Source: Agromyces kandeliae (GTDB taxonomy: Bacteria > Actinomycetota > Actinomycetes > Actinomycetales > Microbacteriaceae). Taken from it: a DNA stretch of 64,000 bases. The notes under the pieces were generated by a model that was not told the DNA's origin, searched no databases, and saw only the letters and a list, made by a program, of their open reading frames with translations. Shown here one piece after another: positions 11,401-18,752 of this stretch. The stretch lies in NCBI RefSeq assembly GCF_009674665.1, contig NZ_WKJD01000021.1, positions 363,728-427,727 on the forward strand, in the 5' to 3' direction. Every line of letters starts with the position of its first letter. The first letter of the stretch is position 1. A program made the position numbers and the translations under genes.

Positions 11401-12117
11401 CAGCTCGCGGCTCGGCGCCAGGAGGACCCGATCGACCGCGTCGGGCAGCGATCGCTGATCGGCGACCGAGAACGCCCTCAGCTCTTCGACCTCGTCGCCG
11501 AAGAAGTCGACGCGGACGGGATGGTCGGCCGTCGGCGGGAAGACGTCGAGGATGCCGCCGCGCACCGCGAACTCGCCGCGGCGCGACACCATGTCGACGC
11601 GCGCGTAGGCGAGGTCGACGAGCCGCACGGCGAGGTCGGACAGGTCGTGGCCGCGCCCGCCCGAGGCGAGCTCGATGGGCGCGAGGTCGGCCAGGTTGTC
11701 GGCGACGGGCTGGAGCGCGGCGCGCACCGATGCGACGACGACGAGCGGATGCAGCGCGCCCTCGGCGCCCCACGCCGCCATCCGCCGAATCGCGTGCAGG
11801 CGGCGCCCGACCGTCTCGGCGCTCGGGCTGAGCCGCTCGTGCGGCAGGGTCTCCCACGCCGGGAACTCGAGGATCTCGGCGTCATCGAGGTAGGGGGCGA
11901 GCGAACTGCGGAGCGCCTCGCCCTCGCGGCTCGTCGCGGTGACCACGAACAGGACGGGCGGGTGGCCGTTCACGACGCGTCGGCGCAGCAGGCCGGCGAG
12001 CAGGGGTGCGTCGAGCCCGGCCGGGGCGGAGAAGTCGGCGTTCCGATCGGCCTCCGCGAGGGCTCGGTCGATCGTGGAGGCGCGCGAAAGCGCCGTGTTC
12101 AAGCCCTGCAGGATCAC
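8452..12117 (-). CDS. mfd: Transcription-repair coupling factor Mfd
   Basis: Displaces RNA polymerase stalled at DNA lesions and recruits UvrA; 1221 residues, normal for the family. Domains in order: a UvrB-like N-terminal region; the RNA polymerase interacting domain (GDHVVHSTHGIGRFVEL, near 490-510); the RecG-like translocase with Walker A GDVGFGKTE, DEEQ motif MIIDEEQRFGVEHK and SATPIPRTLEMA; the helicase C lobe with VHNRVSSI and DKYGLSQLHQLRGRVGRG; and the C-terminal D7 clamp ending in an Ala-rich tail. The start is GTG 12117 (VILQGLNTALSRAS). It is divergent from the RNase H gene. Confidence 0.97.
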   Translation of the reverse strand: MILQGLNTALSRASTIDRALAEADRNADFSAPAGLDAPLLAGLLRRRVVNGHPPVLFVVTATSREGEALRSSLAPYLDDAEILEFPAWETLPHERLSPSAETVGRRLHAIRRMAAWGAEGALHPLVVVASVRAALQPVADNLADLAPIELASGGRGHDLSDLAVRLVDLAYARVDMVSRRGEFAVRGGILDVFPPTADHPVRVDFFGDEVEELRAFSVADQRSLPDAVDRVLLAPSRELLLTEPVRQRAREMVHEFPNLSGMLERIAEGIPVEGMESLAPALLERLVPVTSYLPEGAAVAVVGPERVAGRAVSLGETNREFLAAAWDAATAGAAAPIDLAAGDFLTLRALRESVLLSAPGAPDPDRVWWTFSSFDQGDAAEAVGETAGGADASYVRVAATSVPSFQGNVEGAVAHVGERLRDGWSLVVAAAGHGLVERARDVLAEHGLAGRIVETVPDELEPGVAFLVQAQAAAGFELPEAKLGLIAEAEFYGRSAGYDTRQVKKLASRRRNVVDPLQLKAGDHVVHSTHGIGRFVELVQREVAGARPTGPSRTAGIKPAPTTVREYVVLEYAPSKRGQAGDRLYVPMDQLDLLSRYVGGEAPSLSKMGGSDWSQAKSRARKAVRDIAVELVKLYSARMAAKGHAFGQDTPWQHELEEAFPYAETPDQLQTIDEVKADMERPIPMDRLLAGDVGFGKTEVAVRAAFKAIQDGKQVAMLVPTTLLVRQHVETFSERFAGFPVHVRALSRFQTDKEVRETVAGLADGTVDMVIGTHRILTEKVSFKDLGLMIIDEEQRFGVEHKDQLKKLKTNVDILAMSATPIPRTLEMAVTGIREMSTLATAPEDRHPILTFVGPYTDQQVAAAIRREMLREGQVFFVHNRVSSINRVAAQLAELVPEARIAVAHGQLNEHVLEQIVGDFWERKFDVLVSTTIIETGLDISNANTIIIDRADKYGLSQLHQLRGRVGRGRERAYAYFLYDPAKPLSETAHDRLSTIAANNELGSGMQVALKDLEIRGAGNLLGAEQAGHIAGVGFDLYLRMIGEAVNAFRGEVAEGQTELRLELPVDAHIPEDYVDSERLRLEAYQKLSAASGPAAKDGQIDLVVEELVDRYGDLPEPVEHLVAVSRLRRTAQLAGLSDVIATGSKLRIAPAKLPDSRRVRLERMYPGAKLFPQNDVILVPFPTPGGEAPGDADLIQWVSNLIGVIFPAEQSAAPAAAPAN

Positions 12118-12266
12118 CGGAGCAGTCTACGCGCGCCCCCTGACATGCCCGCCGGGTCGGGCGAGGTCGGGCGAGGTCCGGTGGATTCGGGCGGCCCGTC
12201 GGCGCGAGCCGGTCGGCGGGCGCCGATAGCATGGTCGCCGCCCGCCCCGACCGGAAGGACCACCGC

Positions 12267-12983
12267 ATGATCATCGCCGCCGCCGACGGCTCCGCCCTCG
12301 GCAATCCCGGCCCGGCGGGCTGGGCCTGGTACGTCTCCGACGACTGCTGGGCGGCGGGCGGATGGCCCCGCGCGACGAACAACCAGGGCGAGCTGACCGC
12401 GGTGCTCGAGCTGTTCCGCGCGACCGCCCACCTCGACGACGAGCTGCTCGTGCAGTGCGACAGCCAGTACGTCATCAACTCGGTCACGAAGTGGATGGCC
12501 GGCTGGAAGCGCAAGGGCTGGCGCAAGGCCGACGGCTCCCCCGTGCTGAACCGCGAGCTGCTCGAGCAGCTCGACGCGGCGATCGCCGGCCGCCGCTACC
12601 GGTTCGAGTGGGTCCGAGGTCACGTGGGACACCCGATGAACGAGGCCGCCGACGAGCGCGCCCGTGCCGTCGCCGAGGCGTACCGCCGCGGCGGCGAGGT
12701 CCCGACCGGCCCCGGTTGGGTGGGCGACTGCGAGCCGGCGACGGATGCCGCGCCGACCGCCGTTGCCGTCGCGACCGCCGAGCCGCCTGCGCCGCCCGTG
12801 CCGGCGGCGGCGGCGCTCGCCGACCGCGAGGCGGAGGACGCGTCCCTCTTCGACTTCGACGAGCCCGAGGCGGACTGGCGCACGCTGTCGCTCGAGCTGA
12901 CCACCGAGGAGCACACGCGGCTGGTCGAGCGCGCCCGCGCCGCCGGCGTCACCCCCGAGGAGTTCCTGCGCGGCCTGATCTAG
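12267..12983 (+). CDS. rnhA: Ribonuclease HI with C-terminal helix-rich extension
   Basis: 238 residues. Residues 1-150 are RNase HI, which cuts RNA in RNA-DNA hybrids. The catalytic acids are all present: Asp7 in AADGSALGNPG, Glu in NNQGELTAVLE, Asp in LVQCDSQYVIN, and the last Asp in NEAADERARA; the HVGHPMN histidine is kept. A proline/alanine linker (about 150-190) leads to the tail WRTLSLELTTEEHTRLVERA plus a second helix, which looks like a ribbon-helix-helix or similar small DNA-binding or dimer module. The start at ATG 12267 is supported by GGAAGG upstream and a -10-like TAGCAT at 12227 that would exclude the earlier ATG. Confidence 0.88.
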   Translation: MIIAAADGSALGNPGPAGWAWYVSDDCWAAGGWPRATNNQGELTAVLELFRATAHLDDELLVQCDSQYVINSVTKWMAGWKRKGWRKADGSPVLNRELLEQLDAAIAGRRYRFEWVRGHVGHPMNEAADERARAVAEAYRRGGEVPTGPGWVGDCEPATDAAPTAVAVATAEPPAPPVPAAAALADREAEDASLFDFDEPEADWRTLSLELTTEEHTRLVERARAAGVTPEEFLRGLI

Positions 12984-12991
12984 CGCCGGAA

Positions 12992-13008
12992 GCGACCGAC
13001 ACGGTCGC
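12992..13008. terminator. Small hairpin between convergent rnhA and cation efflux genes
   Basis: GCGACCG (12992-12998) and CGGTCGC (13002-13008) form a perfect 7-base stem with a 3-base loop, 9 bases after the rnhA stop and 42 bases after the stop of the opposing gene. No U-tract. Confidence 0.5.
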
Positions 13009-13049
13009 GACGGGCATGGTCGAACCCTGGGCCTCGCCCGTGGCGCTGC

Positions 13050-13727
13050 TCAGCCGTCGTGGTGCTCCGCCTCGCGCTCGCCGGTGAGCACGGCGACCGG
13101 CACCGTGCAGGCGTCTCCGCGCCAGGCCTCGATCCCCTCGCGGAGGGCGAAGCCGGCGATGACGAGCGCCGCGATCGAGTCCGCCCATGCCCATCCGAAC
13201 AGGCCGTTCAGCAGCAGGCCGGCGAGCAGTGCCCCTGACAGGTACGCGCAGATCAACGTCTGCTTCGAGTCGGCGACCGCGCTGGCCGAGCCGAGTTCCC
13301 GACCGGTGCGCCGCTCGAACCAGGACAGGAGCGGCATGACCACGAGGCTCGCCGCGGCCAGCGCGATGCCGACCGGCGACGGGTCGGGATCGGCCGCGCC
13401 GAGCAGGGCGCGCGCCGCGTCGATCGTCACGAACAGGGCGAGACCGAAGAACGAGACGGCGATCAGCCGGAGCGCGACGCGTTCCCGTCGCTCGGGGTCG
13501 GGCGCGGCGAACTGCCAGGCGACCGCGGCGGCGGAGAGCACCTCCACGATGGAATCCAGGCCGAACGCGACGAGGGCGGCGGATGACGCGACGCTGCCGG
13601 CCGCGAGCGCGATGACCGCCTCGACGACGTTGTACGTGATCGTGGCGGCGACGATCCACCGGATCCGGCGTCGGAGGATCGCCCGACGCGCCACCGAGAT
13701 CGACGGGGTGAGGTGCGACTCGCTCAT
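13050..13727 (-). CDS. Cation diffusion facilitator family transporter
   Basis: 225-residue metal/H+ antiporter of the CDF type. It shows about five to six hydrophobic segments and the two paired acidic motifs expected for the metal site: FGLDSIVEVLSAAAV (N-x-D-type helix 2) and GWAWADSIAALVIAGFAL (helix 5). The usual C-terminal cytoplasmic domain is very short, and the histidine content is low except for a terminal EHHDG. The start is ATG 13727, 4 bases after the stop of the MerR gene, so the pair is almost certainly one transcript. The metal (Zn, Co, Mn or other) is not deducible. Confidence 0.88.
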   Translation of the reverse strand: MSESHLTPSISVARRAILRRRIRWIVAATITYNVVEAVIALAAGSVASSAALVAFGLDSIVEVLSAAAVAWQFAAPDPERRERVALRLIAVSFFGLALFVTIDAARALLGAADPDPSPVGIALAAASLVVMPLLSWFERRTGRELGSASAVADSKQTLICAYLSGALLAGLLLNGLFGWAWADSIAALVIAGFALREGIEAWRGDACTVPVAVLTGEREAEHHDG

Positions 13728-13731
13728 CAGC

Positions 13732-14223
13732 TCATCCGCTCGTCCACCCGCCCGTCGCCGGGTTCGGTCCGCCCCCGCGCGCCGACGGCGCCCGCTCCGC
13801 GTCCGTGCCGTCGTCCGCCGTCGAAGGCACGTCGCCGGTTCCGTCGCGGGGCGCGCCGAGTGCATCGATGACGGGGCACGCGCCCGGTGCGGGCGGCTGC
13901 TCGGCGATCCCGGCGAGAGCGGTCCGCACGCGCTGCAGGTCGGCGATCCGGCGGTCGAGGTCGTCGATCCTCGCGGCGACGAGCCCGGGCACCTCGGGCG
14001 GTCTCCCGAGGTCCGCGAGCTCGAGGAATCCGCCGATGTCGGCGAGGGTGAAGCCGAGCGCCTTGGCCCGACCGATGAAGCGGAGTCGCGCCGCGGTCGA
14101 GGTCGCGTAGCGCCGGTACCCGGCGCTGGAGCGTTCGGGTTCCTCGATGAGCCCACGTCGCTCGTAGAAGCGGAGCGTGCTGACCGGCACGCCGGCGGCG
14201 GCCGCGAGTTCGGACGTGTGCAT
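13732..14223 (-). CDS. MerR-family transcriptional regulator
   Basis: 163-residue metal-type MerR regulator. The N-terminal winged helix is clear (TSELAAAAGVPVSTLRFYERR, GLIEEPERSSAGYRRY), followed by the long dimerisation helix (RFIGRAKALGFTLADIGGFL to RIADLQRVRTAL). The metal loop is reduced: only one cysteine remains, in PGACPVIDAL near residue 118, where CueR/ZntR types have at least two. The tail after that is polar and probably disordered. It directly precedes a cation efflux gene (4-base gap) and overlaps the upstream membrane-protein gene by one base (TGATG). It probably controls this operon, sensing a metal or another inducer. Confidence 0.88.
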   Translation of the reverse strand: MHTSELAAAAGVPVSTLRFYERRGLIEEPERSSAGYRRYATSTAARLRFIGRAKALGFTLADIGGFLELADLGRPPEVPGLVAARIDDLDRRIADLQRVRTALAGIAEQPPAPGACPVIDALGAPRDGTGDVPSTADDGTDAERAPSARGGGPNPATGGWTSG

Positions 14224-14696
14224 CACCGCAGTGCCCGGAACACGCCGATCCCCTGCAGGACGCCCCACAGCACCTCGAACGCCAGGAACATCACGATCAC
14301 GGGGCTCGCCCCGCCGACCAGCGCTGTCACCATCCACGCAGAGAAGGCTACGCGTCCCCCGGTGTCGATCGCGATGAGCGATGCGACGGGATGGAGGATG
14401 CGCGCGAGGGCCCACATCGTGACCGCGGTCCCCATCATCGCCGTGAACATCAGCTCGAGCGGCCCGAACACGGGCGTCGGGCTGCCGGGAAGGCCGAGTG
14501 CCGCGTGCGCGGCACGTTGGAGCTCGAGGACGACCGCCGCGGTCCACGGGGTCGCGAAGCCGACGGTCACGATGAGGTCGTAGATCGCCCCGGCGCGACC
14601 GAGGGGCACGGGTTCCTCCCATCGGCGCGAGGCGGGCGGGATCGACGTGGCCGGGTCGGAGACGAGGCTGGATGAGGGCGCGATGCGAACGGTCAT
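14223..14696 (-). CDS. Small four-helix membrane protein of unknown function
   Basis: 157 residues with a 30-residue polar N-terminus and about four hydrophobic segments (IYDLIVTVGFATPWTAAVVL; FGPLELMFTAMMGTAVTMW; TGGRVAFSAWMVTALVGG; VIVMFLAFEVLWGVLQGIG). I do not recognise the family. Its stop overlaps the MerR start by one base, so it is the first gene of a three-gene unit with a MerR regulator and a cation efflux pump. An envelope role in the same metal or stress response is the natural inference. The start is ATG 14696. Confidence 0.7.
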   Translation of the reverse strand: MTVRIAPSSSLVSDPATSIPPASRRWEEPVPLGRAGAIYDLIVTVGFATPWTAAVVLELQRAAHAALGLPGSPTPVFGPLELMFTAMMGTAVTMWALARILHPVASLIAIDTGGRVAFSAWMVTALVGGASPVIVMFLAFEVLWGVLQGIGVFRALR

Positions 14697-14784
14697 GCCG
14701 TCATGCTCGACCCTGCACCACGGTGCGGGGTCAAGTCGACGAGCGTGCGTTCCGTGCGGCGTCGCCCGCGGACCCGAGGCCGCC

Positions 14785-15414
14785 TCAGGCCGGCGAGTGG
14801 AACTGCTGCTGCGCCGCCACGAGACCGTGCTCGACGATGGCCTCGACCGCGTCCGCGGCATCCGACAGCAGGTTCGGAAGCGCCGCGCGCTCGGCCCCGG
14901 CGAAGTCGCGCAGCACGTAGTCCGCGGCATCCATGCGACCCGGCGGACGACCGATGCCGACGCGCACGCGCGTGAAGTCGGGCGACCCCGCGGCCTTCTG
15001 GATGTCGCGCAACCCGTTGTGGCCGCCGTGGCCGCCGCCGCGCTTCAGGCGCACGGTGTCGAACGGGATGTCGAGCTCGTCGTGCACCACGACGAGTCGG
15101 TCGGCGCCGAGCGAATAGAACTTCAGCAGCGCCGAGACGGGCCCTCCGGAGGTGTTCATGTAGCTGTTCGGCTTGGCGAGCACGAGCTTGGGCCGGCCGG
15201 GGCCGAGGAACCCCTCGGCGACCCGCGAGGGCGTCTTGTGGTTCTTGAACGTCGCGCCGATGCGCGAGGCGAGCTCGTCGGCGACCATCTGGCCGACGTT
15301 GTGCCGGTTGCCGGCGTACTGCGCGCCGGGATTGCCGAGGCCGACCACGAGCCAGGTGTTGTCGGACACGGGGTCGTCCTTCCGGCGATGCAGGAGGCGG
15401 TCGATGAGGTTCAC
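14785..15414 (-). CDS. pth: Peptidyl-tRNA hydrolase
   Basis: Releases peptides from dropped-off peptidyl-tRNA; 209 residues, slightly long because of a 17-residue N-terminal lead. Visible: WLVVGLGNPGAQYAGNRHNVG with the catalytic histidine, KPNSYMNTSG, the catalytic aspartate in VVHDELDIPFDTVRLK, and RGGGHGGHNGLRDI. The start GTG 15414 has GGAGG six bases upstream, which favours it over the internal GTG at 15369. It follows rplY in the same direction, the standard actinobacterial pair. Confidence 0.96.
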   Translation of the reverse strand: MNLIDRLLHRRKDDPVSDNTWLVVGLGNPGAQYAGNRHNVGQMVADELASRIGATFKNHKTPSRVAEGFLGPGRPKLVLAKPNSYMNTSGGPVSALLKFYSLGADRLVVVHDELDIPFDTVRLKRGGGHGGHNGLRDIQKAAGSPDFTRVRVGIGRPPGRMDAADYVLRDFAGAERAALPNLLSDAADAVEAIVEHGLVAAQQQFHSPA

Positions 15415-15520
15415 GGATGCCTCCGGGCTGGTGTCAGGGGAACGGCGGAGGGCCCGCGGCCCCGCGATCCGAGCGTACCCGGATGCGGCGACGCGGACCC
15501 TCGCGACGAAGCGGGACCGA

Positions 15521-16156
15521 TTACTCGGCCGACTCGCCCTCGGCGGACTCCTCGGCGGCCTCGGCCTCGACGGCCTCCACGCCCTCGGCGGCCTCGGGCT
15601 CCTCGCCGAGGTCGACCTTCTGCGGCACGTGCACGTTCACGACGAGCACATCGGTGTCGGTGATGAGCGATGCGCCCTTGGGCAGCTCGACGTCCTTCGC
15701 GAGCAGCTGGGTGCCCTCCTCGAGGCCCTCGACGCTCACGACGACGTTCTCGGGGATGTGGGTCGCCTCGACCTCGAGCAGCAGGGTGTGCGCGTCGAGG
15801 TCGGCGATGGTGCCGGAGACCGGCTCGCCCTCGACGTGCACGGGGACCTCGACCTGGACCTTCTCGCCGCGCTTGATGACGATGAGGTCGATGTGCTCGA
15901 TGATCTGGTGCACCGGGTCCTTCTGCACGTCCTTGACGAGCGCGAGCTGGCTCGTGCCCTCGATCTGGAGGTCGAGCACGGCGTTCGCCTTGCGGATGAG
16001 CAGCGCGGTCTGGTGGCCCGGCAGGGTCACGTGCTTCGGCTCGCTGCCGTGACCGTAGATCACGGCGGGGATCTTGTGCGCGGCGCGGATCTTGCGGGCA
16101 GCGCCCTTGCCGAACGACTCGCGCAGTTCGGCGACGACCTTGTTGTCTTCGTCCAT
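15521..16156 (-). CDS. rplY: 50S ribosomal protein L25/general stress protein Ctc
   Basis: Long (CTC/TL5) form of L25, 211 residues; binds 5S rRNA. The N-terminal L25 domain (about 1-95) includes RKIRAAHKIPAVIYGHG. The C-terminal beta domain follows (HIDLIVIKRGEKVQVEVPVH, THIPENVVVSVEGLEEG, DTDVLVVNVHVPQ) and a very acidic Glu/Ala tail (about 185-211) closes it. The start ATG 16156 has GCAAGGAGCC upstream. It is the first gene of the rplY-pth unit. A 16-kb-side leader of about 230 bases contains a strong hairpin (16282-16320). Confidence 0.95.
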   Translation of the reverse strand: MDEDNKVVAELRESFGKGAARKIRAAHKIPAVIYGHGSEPKHVTLPGHQTALLIRKANAVLDLQIEGTSQLALVKDVQKDPVHQIIEHIDLIVIKRGEKVQVEVPVHVEGEPVSGTIADLDAHTLLLEVEATHIPENVVVSVEGLEEGTQLLAKDVELPKGASLITDTDVLVVNVHVPQKVDLGEEPEAAEGVEAVEAEAAEESAEGESAE

Positions 16157-16281
16157 GGTGGTGGCTCCTTGCGGGCTCGCGGCCCAGAGTGGGTTTCTGT
16201 CGTGTCAACTCGAACGCCCGGGGCTGCGCGCGCAGCCAGCGTGAGGAACAGCCGTGAGTCTGGTTCCACCGCGTCGATAAC

Positions 16282-16320
16282 GGATGCCGCGCCGGGACGA
16301 ACCCGGCTCCGGCGGCATCC
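16282..16320. repeat. Hairpin upstream of rplY and of the prenyltransferase gene
   Basis: GGATGCCGC (16282-16290) pairs with GCGGCATCC (16312-16320), and CCGGG (16292-16296) with CCCGG (16302-16306). The arms carry the heptamer GGATGCC that is over-represented through the window. The position, in the 232-base gap between two divergent genes, could be a terminator for neither; a leader structure or a motif pair is more likely. Confidence 0.5.
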
Positions 16321-16388
16321 CTCGCCGAAGTTCAATGGGTCAGTCTACCGGATGCCGCGATCGGATCCGACCCGCATGTGAGACCATC

Positions 16389-17234
16389 GTGCGGGTGAGC
16401 ACACCGGGGGCACTGTGGCGGTCCTCGCACCCCGGGCCGACATCGATCGTCACCGCCCTCGCGTCGGCGCTCGGGTGGTCGGCGGGCCTCGACCCTGCTC
16501 GCATCGTCCTGCTCGCACTCGCGGTGCTCGCAGGCCAGCTGTCCGTCGGGATCTCCAACGACGCGATCGATGCGCCGCGAGACCGCGTCGCATCGCGACG
16601 GGACAAGCCGATCGCCCGCGGCGAGGTGACCCTCGCGGTCGCCTGGGGCGCGGCCCTGGCCTCGCTCGCGGCGGCCCTGGTGCTGTCGGCACTGCTCGGT
16701 CGGGGGATGCTCGCCGCGCACGCACTCGCCCTCGGGTCGGCATGGGCGTACAACGCCGGGCTCAAGTCGACGCCGGCCTCGATCGTGCCGTTCCTCGTCA
16801 GCTTCGGGATCTTCCCGAGCCTCGCGACCCTCTCGGCACCGCAGCCGGCCGTCGCCCCGGGGTGGACCTGGGTCGCCGGCGCTGCGCTCGGGGCGGCGGT
16901 CCACCTGACGAACGTGCTCCCCGACCTGGACCAGGACGCCGCGACGGGAGTTCGGGGACTCCCCCACCGACTCGGACCGAGGGTGTCGGCGGCCGTCGCC
17001 GCCTGCGCGGTGGTCGCCGGTGCGGTGGTCGTGCTGATCGGATCGGCCGGCGAGGTGTCCGAGGCGTCCGCGATCTCGTGGGTGTTCTTCGCGGGCGTCG
17101 TCGCGGTCGCGGTGGCGACCCTCGTCGCGGCGCTCGTGCGTCCCCCGTCGCGCGCGCTCTTCCGCCTCGTGATGCTGGCCGCACTGCTCCTGGCCGCGCA
17201 GCTCGTCGCGGGCGGCCGGGTGCTCGCGGGGTGA
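16389..17234 (+). CDS. UbiA-family prenyltransferase
   Basis: 281-residue polytopic membrane protein with about eight to nine hydrophobic segments. Both aspartate-rich prenyl-diphosphate/Mg motifs are visible: NDAIDAPRDRVASRRDKP (NDxxDxxxD, about 50-68) and LPDLDQDAATGVRGLP (about 180-195), with the family RDKPIARGE next to the first. It would attach or transfer a prenyl chain to an aromatic or other acceptor at the membrane. Without pathway neighbours the substrate cannot be set; quinone, heme or carotenoid-type acceptors are all possible. GTG 16389 or GTG 16395 are the likely starts. It ends one base before the stop of the convergent hemerythrin gene. Confidence 0.85.
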   Translation: MRVSTPGALWRSSHPGPTSIVTALASALGWSAGLDPARIVLLALAVLAGQLSVGISNDAIDAPRDRVASRRDKPIARGEVTLAVAWGAALASLAAALVLSALLGRGMLAAHALALGSAWAYNAGLKSTPASIVPFLVSFGIFPSLATLSAPQPAVAPGWTWVAGAALGAAVHLTNVLPDLDQDAATGVRGLPHRLGPRVSAAVAACAVVAGAVVVLIGSAGEVSEASAISWVFFAGVVAVAVATLVAALVRPPSRALFRLVMLAALLLAAQLVAGGRVLAG

Positions 17235-17235
17235 C

Positions 17236-17970
17236 TCAGAACATCGACGGCACGGGCCGGTCGGGATAGAGCTCCCGCATCGCGCTGGCGTACCTCCGCT
17301 TCAGCAGCAGGAGGTACAGCAGCCGGATCGGCGCGGGGACGTTCGCGTGGTACCACGCGTCGCGCTCCCCCTCGGGGACACTGGCCAGGAGGAGGCCGAG
17401 TTGCAGCGACATCACGTCCCTCGGGAACTCCTTGCGGCGCGCCATGAGCGTGGCGCGCGTGTGCGCCTCCAGCTCGTCCCACTCCTTCTGGGACATCACC
17501 GCACCGGCGACCGGGAGGATGTCGTCCTCCTCCCGCCCCAGGTGCACGAGGAGCGTGTCCCGGAGGAACTCGATGTCCCCGGCGAACGCGTCACGGCGCC
17601 CGGCGTCGGCGGTCTCGACCCACGGGGCGAGCTGGGGTTCGATGCGCGTGAGCTGCGACGCGACCTCCGCGTGCTGGGCGCGCATGAGCTCCACGTGCGC
17701 GGCACAGCCGGGATCGCGCGCGGCCAGGCGATCCCAGAGCACGGTGTCCTCGGTGTGGTGGTGGAGGTGGAGCGCGAAGAAGTCGAGCTTCGCGTAGATC
17801 CCGACGACTTCGGCGCGCTCGACATCGCCGGCGCGGACGTCGCGGACCAGCAGCGGGAGTTCCCGGTACAGCCAGCGGAAGATGCGGTGGACGAGGATCA
17901 TGCCCGACGTGTCGCAGCCCGCGACCTGGCCGTCGGGCAGGGAACCGGACGACGGCAGCTTCTCGGCCAT
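17236..17970 (-). CDS. Hemerythrin HHE cation-binding domain protein
   Basis: 244 residues, all-helical, with the histidine/glutamate pattern of a di-iron hemerythrin fold: LVHRIFRWLYREL, FFALHLHHHTEDTVLWDRL, LMRAQHAEVASQL and LLVHLGREEDDILPVAG. Such proteins bind O2, NO or iron, or act as stress sensors. The C-terminal third (WYHANVPAPIRLLYLLLLKR) is a helical extension found in actinobacterial members. The start is ATG 17970; GTG 17976 is an alternative. It is divergent from the SRPBCC gene at 18128, with a shared 157-base promoter region. It acts in the cytosol; no signal peptide. Confidence 0.85.
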   Translation of the reverse strand: MAEKLPSSGSLPDGQVAGCDTSGMILVHRIFRWLYRELPLLVRDVRAGDVERAEVVGIYAKLDFFALHLHHHTEDTVLWDRLAARDPGCAAHVELMRAQHAEVASQLTRIEPQLAPWVETADAGRRDAFAGDIEFLRDTLLVHLGREEDDILPVAGAVMSQKEWDELEAHTRATLMARRKEFPRDVMSLQLGLLLASVPEGERDAWYHANVPAPIRLLYLLLLKRRYASAMRELYPDRPVPSMF

Positions 17971-18127
17971 CTTCACCCCGATCTCGCCACGGGAGCTGCG
18001 GGTGGATGCCGCATCCGGCGGCGAACACCCGGATTCTACACCCGGGCGCACTCCGCCCGCGGGGCCGGGCGATGCGCGAGGATCGGACGATTGCGGTCGC
18101 CGGGAACCGCGAAATACACTCACGTCC

Positions 18128-18688
18128 GTGGAGGGCGACGCTTCCGCGGGTGAGGTTCCGACCGACGGACGTCGGCGCGGGCCCGCGTCGACGTTGCGTC
18201 GCTGGGAGCGTCACGTCGTCGTGCACGCGACGGTGCACCATCCGGTCGAGGCCGTGTTCCCCTACCTGGCCGACCCGATGCGATGGCACGAGTTCGCTCC
18301 GGCCGTCGCATACCGACGGCAGATCGACGACGGCCCCATCCGCGTCGGCACGCGCTGGATGTCGACGGACCGGATCGGCCCGTTCCGGGCCCACTTCATC
18401 GACACGCTCGACGAGCTGGAGGAGAACCGGCGCGTGGTCTGGCTCTCCTCCGCACCGTGGAACGCGCGTGTGGAGTACGCGTGCCGTCGATCCGGAGCGA
18501 TGACGCTCGTCGAGGCGGACTACTTCGGCGACCTGGCCGGCGCCCTGCGCTGGCAGGCCGGCTGGCTCCCGAGGTGGGCCACGCACCTGATCCTCGCCCA
18601 GGACTTCCGCCGGCTCGATCGCGTGCTCACGCGCAGGGCGCGTGCGGCACGGCGGTGGCGGCAGCACCACGAGGCCCCGACGAGGTGA
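18128..18688 (+). CDS. SRPBCC/polyketide cyclase-type ligand-binding protein
   Basis: 186 residues. The helix-grip (START-like) fold is suggested by HVVVHATVHHPVEAVFPYLADPMRWHEFAP split over residues 28-57, then RVGTRWMSTDRIGPFRAHFI, RRVVWLSS and GAMTLVEADYFGDL. The family binds hydrophobic ligands or catalyses cyclisation; no substrate can be named. Start GTG 18128 lies 7 bases after TACACT (18115-18120), a -10 box at leaderless spacing, which supports this start. It is divergent from the hemerythrin gene. Confidence 0.75.
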   Translation: MEGDASAGEVPTDGRRRGPASTLRRWERHVVVHATVHHPVEAVFPYLADPMRWHEFAPAVAYRRQIDDGPIRVGTRWMSTDRIGPFRAHFIDTLDELEENRRVVWLSSAPWNARVEYACRRSGAMTLVEADYFGDLAGALRWQAGWLPRWATHLILAQDFRRLDRVLTRRARAARRWRQHHEAPTR

Positions 18689-18690
18689 TC

Positions 18691-18731
18691 GGCCGGGGAT
18701 CCGAGGCGGGCCCGACGCGTCGGCCCCGGCC
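18691..18731. terminator. Hairpin between convergent SRPBCC and monooxygenase genes
   Basis: GGCCGGGG (18691-18698) pairs with CCCCGGCC (18724-18731) around a 25-base loop that has its own GC-rich pairs. It starts 3 bases after the SRPBCC stop and ends 22 bases before the stop of the opposing gene. No U-tract. Confidence 0.45.
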
Positions 18732-18752
18732 CTCGCGCGCGGCGCCGCCGGA

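Noticed and set aside
12160..12185. Tandem GTCGGGCGAG units upstream of rnhA
   Set aside because: Two and a half 10-base copies in GC-rich DNA; no dyad and no distance logic to the promoter.
8257..12270. A very long open frame antisense to mfd
   Set aside because: It is the usual mirror frame of a high-GC gene. It has no start signal and no domain; mfd explains the sequence completely.
16325..16375. A tRNA-like stretch (AGTTCAATGGGTCAG...ACCGG) upstream of the prenyltransferase gene
   Set aside because: It resembles a D-arm and half an anticodon arm, but there is no acceptor stem, no T-arm GTTCGA and no plausible anticodon loop. At most a relic; not annotated.
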